Program-made: the position numbers and the translations under genes
Assembly (NCBI GenBank): GCA_025362915.1
Contig: JANYEU010000352.1
Location: forward strand, 1 to 5,371
Reading direction: 5' to 3'
Length of the DNA stretch: 5,371 nt
Source: Chitinophagaceae bacterium
GTDB lineage: Bacteria; Bacteroidota; Bacteroidia; Chitinophagales; Chitinophagaceae
Shown here: positions 1 to 3,958 of the stretch, in pieces
Numbering within the stretch: the first letter of the stretch is position 1
How the letters are laid out: the number at the start of each line of letters is the position of its first letter
Notes under the pieces: model-generated
Databases searched by the model: none
What the model saw: the letters and a program-made list of their open reading frames with translations, nothing else
What the model was told of the DNA's origin: nothing

Positions 1-2
1 AA

Positions 3-41
3 TATCGTGATCACGATTTCATCGATAATCAATCCACTTAG
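3..41 (+). CDS. Possible C-terminal tail of an upstream gene (partial, tentative)
   Basis: Reading from base 3, the frame gives YRDHDFIDNQST followed by TAG at 39-41, ending 48 bp before the dut start. The polar, acidic tail and the short gap to dut are compatible with the end of a co-directional gene that begins outside the window. Twelve codons are too few to identify a family. A competing frame starting at base 1 also stays open, but it runs deep into dut. The stretch also contains a perfect palindrome at 4-17, so it could equally be non-coding. Confidence 0.25.
   Translation, partial: YRDHDFIDNQST
4..17. repeat. Perfect 14-bp palindrome ATCGTGATCACGAT
   Basis: ATCGTGA is followed directly by its reverse complement TCACGAT with no spacer, and symmetry stops at the flanking T/T pair. 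It lies 72 bp upstream of the dut start. A spacerless palindrome of this size could be a dimeric regulator site. It may also simply sit inside the last codons of an upstream gene. No -7/-33 promoter pair is visible between it and dut, so a role in dut control is only a guess. Confidence 0.4.
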
Positions 42-89
42 AGCGTTACCAATCAGATATTTCAACATTCAATCACACATAATATACTT

Positions 90-536
90 ATGGCAGATAA
101 ACTCCTTGTTCCCATCATCAATAATTCTCATCATCCGTTGCCGTCTTATGCCACAGAAGGCTCGTCGGGTATGGATTTGAGGGCTTTTGTTGCGGAGTCC
201 ATCTCTTTAAATCCTTTAGAAAGAAAATTAATTCCTACGGGAATCTTTATTGAATTGCCGAATGGTTACGAGGCTCAGATAAGACCAAGAAGCGGGTTGG
301 CCATCAAGCAAGGCATTACCTGTTTGAACACGCCGGGTACGATTGATGCCGATTATCGGGGCGAGATAAAGGTGATCTTGATTAATTTATCGAACGAAAT
401 ACAAACTATCAACGACGGCGACAGGATTGCGCAAATGGTTATTCAGGTTGTAGAACAGATAGAATGGCAGCCTGTGACAAACATTAACGAAACTACAAGG
501 GGCGTTGGAGGGTTTGGGCATACAGGAAAAGTTTAA
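90..536 (+). CDS. dut: dUTP diphosphatase (dUTPase), trimeric type
   Basis: Hydrolyses dUTP to dUMP and pyrophosphate in the cytoplasm, keeping uracil out of DNA and supplying dUMP for thymidylate synthesis. All five motifs of the homotrimeric family are visible in order: motif 1 SGMDLRA (residues 26-32), motif 2 PRSGLA (66-71), motif 3 GTIDADYRG (83-91) with the catalytic-water aspartate D86 and uracil-stacking Y89, motif 4 GDRIAQMVI (110-118), and the C-terminal motif 5 RGVGGFGHTG (137-146) with the P-loop-like arm and F142. The length of 148 aa is normal for bacterial Dut, and the ATG gives a complete N-terminal strand. There is no Shine-Dalgarno sequence upstream, as usual in Bacteroidota. 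Motif 5 has His144 where Ser is commoner, and motif 1 has SG rather than AG; both look tolerable. The gene leads the block that continues into the lipoprotein and EnvC genes, though a strong inverted repeat follows its stop. Identification is secure. Confidence 0.97.
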   Translation: MADKLLVPIINNSHHPLPSYATEGSSGMDLRAFVAESISLNPLERKLIPTGIFIELPNGYEAQIRPRSGLAIKQGITCLNTPGTIDADYRGEIKVILINLSNEIQTINDGDRIAQMVIQVVEQIEWQPVTNINETTRGVGGFGHTGKV

Positions 537-564
537 TTTAGCACCTTTAGTAGAAGGGTTATAC

Positions 565-619
565 GTATTACGTTATAAGTTGTACGTTTACGCAACACGT
601 ATAACTTATAACGTAAAAC
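565..619. repeat. Near-perfect long inverted repeat (18-bp arms, 9-nt loop) between dut and the DUF4292 gene
   Basis: The left arm ACGTTATAAGTTGTACGT (570-587) and right arm ACGTATAACTTATAACGT (597-614) are reverse complements except for one position, which would form a G-U pair in RNA. The loop is 588-596, TTACGCAAC. Pairing extends outward through TT/AA (568-569 with 615-616) and, past one A-A mismatch, through GT/AC (565-566 with 618-619). It fills over half of the 101-bp gap and ends 18 bp before the DUF4292 start. No T-run follows, so it is not a standard intrinsic terminator. It could be an RNA stabiliser or processing element after dut, a translation modulator for the next gene, or a copy of a dispersed palindromic repeat. 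The last fits its ACGT-rich, internally repetitive make-up. Confidence 0.85.
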
Positions 620-637
620 TTCTTCAAACAATTCATT

Positions 638-1459
638 ATGATGAGAATAACTTCTTTCCTTTTTTTACTAATTCTAATTGCCTTTTCGTGCAGGCCTGTT
701 AAAAGGGTACAAACCATCAAGCAGGCATTTAGCAGAAAAGATACCATGCAAACCATCGTAATCAAGGAAACGCCGAAGGTGGATACGCAGACATTGATAG
801 CGGACATGCTTGATAAGGTGAATAGAAACAAGATTGATTTTAATACTTTCAGTGCCAAGATAAAAGTGCAATATGTGGGGCAGGAAACAGACCAAAATGC
901 CATTGCGTACCTGAAAATGAGAAAGGACAGTATTATTTTAATACAGTTGGTAGGACCCCTTGGCATTGTGGGATTGCAGGCAAAAATTACAAAGGACAGT
1001 GTGATATTGGTGAACAAGATAGACAAATATGTGCAAAGCCGAAGCATTGATTATATAACTGATGTAACCGATATTCCCTTCGATTTTAATACCCTTCAAG
1101 ACCTGATAATAGGGAATCCTATTTTTATCAGCAAGAATGTTGTTTCGTACAAATCTGCCAATAACCAGTTGCTGGTTTTGATGATTGGTGGCTTTTTTAA
1201 GAACTTGATTACACTGGAAACATCAGATTATAAACCCCTGCATAGCAAACTGGATGATGTGGATGCACAACGGAATAGGACTTGCGATATTACCTACAAT
1301 AATTACGAAACAAAAGGGAATAACCATTTTTCTACCAACCGGAGTATTTCTGTTTCGGAGAAATTTAAACTGGATGTATATCTCGATTTTAAACAGTATT
1401 CTTTTAATGATCCGTTAAATTTCAGCTTTACAATCCCTAAAAATTATAAGCATAAGTAA
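638..1459 (+). CDS. DUF4292 family lipoprotein (LolA/LolB-like fold predicted)
   Basis: A 273-aa envelope protein of the Bacteroidota family DUF4292; its biochemical role is not established to my knowledge. The N-terminus is a lipoprotein signal: MMR, a hydrophobic run FLFLLILIAF, then the lipobox AFSC with the acylated cysteine at C18. C18 is followed by RPVKR, without the acidic residues of the Bacteroidota surface-export signal, so a periplasm-facing anchor is more likely. A charged linker (about 19-50) precedes the conserved core: the TFSAKIKVQY strand (70-79), YLKMRKDSIILIQL with PLGI (91-110) and ITKDSVILVNK (117-127), then NTLQDLIIGNPI. This alternation of strand and turn resembles LolA/LolB, the β-barrel-like lipid-anchor carriers, which suggests binding of a lipid or lipoprotein (inference). 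An ATG ATG start offers two nearly equivalent initiation codons. The gene is followed after 53 bp by envC, a pairing I remember as common in Bacteroidota. The family call is strong; the function is not known. Confidence 0.88.
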   Translation: MMRITSFLFLLILIAFSCRPVKRVQTIKQAFSRKDTMQTIVIKETPKVDTQTLIADMLDKVNRNKIDFNTFSAKIKVQYVGQETDQNAIAYLKMRKDSIILIQLVGPLGIVGLQAKITKDSVILVNKIDKYVQSRSIDYITDVTDIPFDFNTLQDLIIGNPIFISKNVVSYKSANNQLLVLMIGGFFKNLITLETSDYKPLHSKLDDVDAQRNRTCDITYNNYETKGNNHFSTNRSISVSEKFKLDVYLDFKQYSFNDPLNFSFTIPKNYKHK

Positions 1460-1467
1460 TTTATCTC

Positions 1468-1478
1468 CGTTTAAAACG
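1468..1478. repeat. Short inverted repeat CGTTT-A-AAACG in the DUF4292-envC gap
   Basis: Two 5-nt arms flank a single A within the 53-bp spacer (1460-1512). The arms are too short, and followed by too weak a T content, to act as a terminator. The rest of the spacer is AT-rich with no recognisable promoter pair, so envC is probably co-transcribed with the lipoprotein gene. Confidence 0.3.
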
Positions 1479-1512
1479 TTTATAAGAAAAATTATTGTAC
1501 AATTAAGCTTTG

Positions 1513-2937
1513 ATGATGATAAAAAGACTGTTGATTTTTTGTTTCTTTCTTCTTGCAATAGGCACGTTGCCCTTATTGGCGCAGCAAGCTACCAAGGAAG
1601 AATTGCAAAAGCAACAACAACAATTATTGAAAGAGTTGGCCGACCTGAATAAGGATTTACAGTCCATCAGGCAAAATAAAAAGACAGCTTTGGGGGCTTA
1701 TACCGTTGTGAAAAGAAAGATTGAGGCCCGTGAAGCATTGATAAAAAATATTAATAGGGATATAAACAGGCTGACAGAAACCATTTATCAAAACCAAATA
1801 GAGATTTATAGATTGCGGAAGGAGTTGGATACATTGAAACTGCAATATGCGCAAAGCCTTGTGTTTGCGTATAAAAACAGGGGTAATTCTGATTATTTGA
1901 ATTTTTTATTCTCTGCACAGAATTTTAATGATGCATTGAAACGGATGACCTACTTAAAAAGTTATCGTCAATACAGGGAAACACAAGCTGAGACAATTGG
2001 CAAGACACAGTCACTTTTACAAAGTTCTTTGGATAAACTAAACAATAACCGGAATGAGAAAAGCACTGTATTGCAAAGCCAAAGTGACCAATTGAAGGTG
2101 TTGGAAGATGATAAAAAGGAAAAAAATCAGGTTGTAACGCAATTAAAATCGCAAGAAAAAGATATTGCTGCGCAGATAAAACAAAGGGAAAAAGATAGGC
2201 AAAAGCTACGGGCTGCTATTGATTTGGCCATTAAAAGGGCATTGGCAGAAGCCGCAGAAAAAGAACGGATAGCCAAGATTGCCAGGCTAAAAGCAGCTGA
2301 GGAAGAAAAGAAGAGAATTGCCCAACAGCAAAAGGAAGCACGTGAAAAAGAAGCAAGGGACAGAGATATTGCTGCCAAAAATGCAACTGCTGCTACAACA
2401 CCAAACAAACCTGTTGTAAAACCTGTCGAGCCAGAGACACCTGCAGCAAAACCTGTTTATGTAGAACCCGCCAAACCTACACGTGCTTATAATACTTTTG
2501 AATCTACGCCAGAAGGATTGACAGAATCGATGAACTTTGAAAAAAACCGAGGCCGTTTACCTTGGCCTTTGGATGGTGGAAGAATTTATGGGCAGTTTGG
2601 CAGACAACCGATTGAAGGAACTAAACTGATAGCAGTTAATGATGGTATTTTTATTAAAACAACCGTAGGTGCTACCGTTAAGTGTGTGGCAGATGGACAG
2701 GTTACTGCGGTAATGGATTTAGACCAATATCAGGTGGTGATGGTGAAACATGGTAAATATTTTACTTCGTATGTAATGCTTTCCACTGTGAATGTAAAAG
2801 TGGGTGATGACGTAAAGTCTGGAACTATTTTGGGCAAGGTGGCTGCCGATTTGGATGGTGATGGCCAGTTTGAGTTTCAGGTATTTAATGATCATCAGAT
2901 ATACCAAAACCCAGAAAACTGGTTGAAGAGAAGATAA
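1513..2937 (+). CDS. envC: EnvC-like murein hydrolase activator (degenerate LytM/M23 domain)
   Basis: A 474-aa periplasmic protein expected to activate N-acetylmuramoyl-L-alanine amidases during septal peptidoglycan splitting, in the manner of EnvC under FtsEX control. ATG at 1513 is preferred over the TTG directly before it; the ATG at 1516 is equally plausible. The signal peptide has an IKRL start, a hydrophobic core and a likely cut after LLA (A23). Residues about 26-115 form a Gln/Lys/Glu/Leu-rich coiled coil. The section with YLNFLFSAQNF (128-138) is typical of EnvC homologues. A second coil rich in Ala/Glu/Lys follows (about 150-295), then a Pro-rich linker (297-323) and the LytM domain from about 347 to the end. 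The zinc ligands of active M23 peptidases are missing: F380 stands where GIDI has Asp, M422 where YAHL has His, and E454 where LHFEI has His. The domain should therefore be a non-catalytic activator. The permease gene begins 12 bp after the stop, implying co-expression. The exact partner amidase lies outside the window. Confidence 0.9.
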   Translation: MMIKRLLIFCFFLLAIGTLPLLAQQATKEELQKQQQQLLKELADLNKDLQSIRQNKKTALGAYTVVKRKIEAREALIKNINRDINRLTETIYQNQIEIYRLRKELDTLKLQYAQSLVFAYKNRGNSDYLNFLFSAQNFNDALKRMTYLKSYRQYRETQAETIGKTQSLLQSSLDKLNNNRNEKSTVLQSQSDQLKVLEDDKKEKNQVVTQLKSQEKDIAAQIKQREKDRQKLRAAIDLAIKRALAEAAEKERIAKIARLKAAEEEKKRIAQQQKEAREKEARDRDIAAKNATAATTPNKPVVKPVEPETPAAKPVYVEPAKPTRAYNTFESTPEGLTESMNFEKNRGRLPWPLDGGRIYGQFGRQPIEGTKLIAVNDGIFIKTTVGATVKCVADGQVTAVMDLDQYQVVMVKHGKYFTSYVMLSTVNVKVGDDVKSGTILGKVAADLDGDGQFEFQVFNDHQIYQNPENWLKRR

Positions 2938-2949
2938 GAAAACAATATT

Positions 2950-3813
2950 TTGGGTGATAAATTAATCAATTGGGCATTATTTATAGGGCTATCGCTTATT
3001 TGGGGCAGCTCTTTTCTTTTGATGAAGATTGGACTGGAAAACCTAAGTCCTTACGAGGTGGCATCCCTACGTATATTGAGTGCCGGGGTGGTACTTACCC
3101 CTTTTGCCTTTAGGGCTTTTAAACAGATTCCCTTCCATAAAATTGGCTTCATTATACTGTCTGGTTTGGTTGGCAGTTTCTTTCCCGCATTCTTATTTTG
3201 CATTGCAGAAACCAAATTGGATAGTGCATTGACAGGTATGCTCAATTCTCTTACCCCATTATGTGCCGTGATAATTGGCACCGTTTTTTTTAAAATGAAA
3301 ACCAGCATCCCTAAAATTACAGGCATATTGGTAGGCTTGATAGGGCTATTTTTCCTGGTTTCGCCCACTGGTCAGTTGCACCTAAATAACTTTCCCTACA
3401 TCCTATTAATCCTTTTGGCTACTGTATTGTATGCCATCAATGTAAATGTGGTAAGCAGAAAACTTGGGAATGTGGGTGCCATAAACACGGCATCTATCGC
3501 TTTTGTATTGCTCATCATCCCTTGTTTAATCGTTCTTTTTCTTTCAGGGTATTTTTCAAGATCCTTCAATCATTATGGAACAATAAAATCCACTGCTGCC
3601 GGTTGCGTATTAGGAATGGTGGGTACCGCCTTTGCAACCATCCTCTTTTACAGATTGGTTAAACGTGCCGGAGCATTGTTTTCGGCAATGGTCACTTACG
3701 GCATTCCCTTCGTTGCGGCTGGTTGGGGCGTGGTTTATGGCGAGCAGGTAACCTTATTTCAGGTTGGTTGCCTCGGCATTATTCTTTGTGGCGTCTATTT
3801 GGCAAATAAGTAA
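2950..3813 (+). CDS. EamA-domain permease of the drug/metabolite transporter (DMT) superfamily
   Basis: A 287-aa inner-membrane protein made almost wholly of hydrophobic segments. About ten helices can be drawn, near residues 7-29, 35-55, 65-88, 94-114, 123-138, 148-172, 178-203, 216-241, 242-265 and 269-287. This is the two-repeat, ten-helix EamA plan. Each half carries family-typical sequence: LIWGSSFLLMKIGL and SPYEVASLRILSAG in the first, and a late helix-9 region MVTYGIPFVAAGWGVVYGE near the C-terminus. Such proteins usually export small metabolites such as amino acids or related compounds; the substrate cannot be read from sequence. The start is TTG (2950); no ATG lies nearby in frame and helix 1 begins only six residues later. 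The envC stop is in the same frame just four codons upstream, and the preceding region is purine-rich, so translational coupling is likely. No convincing terminator follows. Family call strong, substrate unknown. Confidence 0.88.
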   Translation: MGDKLINWALFIGLSLIWGSSFLLMKIGLENLSPYEVASLRILSAGVVLTPFAFRAFKQIPFHKIGFIILSGLVGSFFPAFLFCIAETKLDSALTGMLNSLTPLCAVIIGTVFFKMKTSIPKITGILVGLIGLFFLVSPTGQLHLNNFPYILLILLATVLYAINVNVVSRKLGNVGAINTASIAFVLLIIPCLIVLFLSGYFSRSFNHYGTIKSTAAGCVLGMVGTAFATILFYRLVKRAGALFSAMVTYGIPFVAAGWGVVYGEQVTLFQVGCLGIILCGVYLANK

Positions 3814-3844
3814 TTGGATACTGGCAACTTTTTTGTCAAATAGC

Positions 3845-3922
3845 AAACCTTCAATTCCCAATTGTAGACCTTCAATTCCTAATTGCAGACCTTCTTTTTC
3901 CAATTGCAGGTATGCAATTGCC
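3845..3922. repeat. 21-bp tandem repeat, three units plus a degenerate fourth, upstream of lysS
   Basis: The CCTTC core recurs at 3848, 3869 and 3890, and AATTG recurs at 3860, 3881 and 3902, giving an exact period of 21. The first two units each hold an inverted repeat CAATT-N3-AATTG (3852-3864 and 3873-3885). In the third the left arm has become T-rich, and a partial fourth unit keeps only CAATT around 3915-3919. The array fills the middle of the 145-bp gap and ends just before the promoter -7 box. A period of 21 bp is two DNA helical turns, so bound proteins would line up on one face. It may be an operator array for lysS or simply a drifting minisatellite. Confidence 0.8.
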
Positions 3923-3930
3923 TTGAACTA

Positions 3931-3938
3931 TATCTTTG
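3931..3938 (+). promoter_or_regulatory. Bacteroidota-type promoter -7 box TATCTTTG for lysS
   Basis: TATCTTTG matches the TAnnTTTG -7 consensus of Bacteroidota housekeeping sigma factors exactly, 20 bp before the lysS ATG. A -33 TTG at 3904-3906 would be 24 bp upstream, slightly longer than the usual roughly 19-21 bp. It falls inside the 21-bp repeat array. The predicted transcript start near 3944-3946 would leave a very short A-rich leader, with no Shine-Dalgarno sequence. The -7 box is convincing; the -33 pairing is weak. Confidence 0.6.
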
Positions 3939-3958
3939 CCACCCATAAAAAAAGATTA

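Noticed and set aside
1..180. Open frame from base 1 running 91 bp into dut, as a possible upstream gene end
   Set aside because: An overlap that deep into conserved dut motif 1 is unlikely and the translation looks random. The frame ending at 41 is the better, still weak, candidate.
505..702. A 65-codon plus-strand frame bridging dut, the hairpin and the start of DUF4292
   Set aside because: It starts inside dut motif 5, reads through the inverted repeat and overlaps the lipoprotein signal peptide in another frame. Nothing supports it being translated.
568..1047. A 159-codon open frame on the minus strand opposite the DUF4292 gene
   Set aside because: It overlaps the clear lipoprotein gene and the inverted repeat, and reads as a Cys/Ile/Phe-rich protein without recognisable motifs. 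The plus-strand gene explains the region.
1503..1512. TAAGCTTTG just before envC as a -7 promoter box
   Set aside because: The spacing between TA and TTTG is three bases rather than two, and the box would abut the start codon, leaving no room for a transcript start upstream of the ATG.
2127..2408. An Ala/Ser/Phe-rich open frame on the minus strand within envC
   Set aside because: It is the antisense of the Lys/Glu/Ala-rich coiled coil, a composition that routinely leaves the opposite strand stop-free.
3822..3838. Hairpin TGGCAA/TTGTCA after the permease gene as a terminator
   Set aside because: There are only six pairs including a G-U, the T-run is in the loop and arm rather than after the stem, and no U-tract follows. 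It is too weak to call.
3845..3922. The 21-bp repeats as a small CRISPR array
   Set aside because: The units are contiguous with no unique spacers between them, and no cas gene is nearby. It is a tandem minisatellite or operator-like array.
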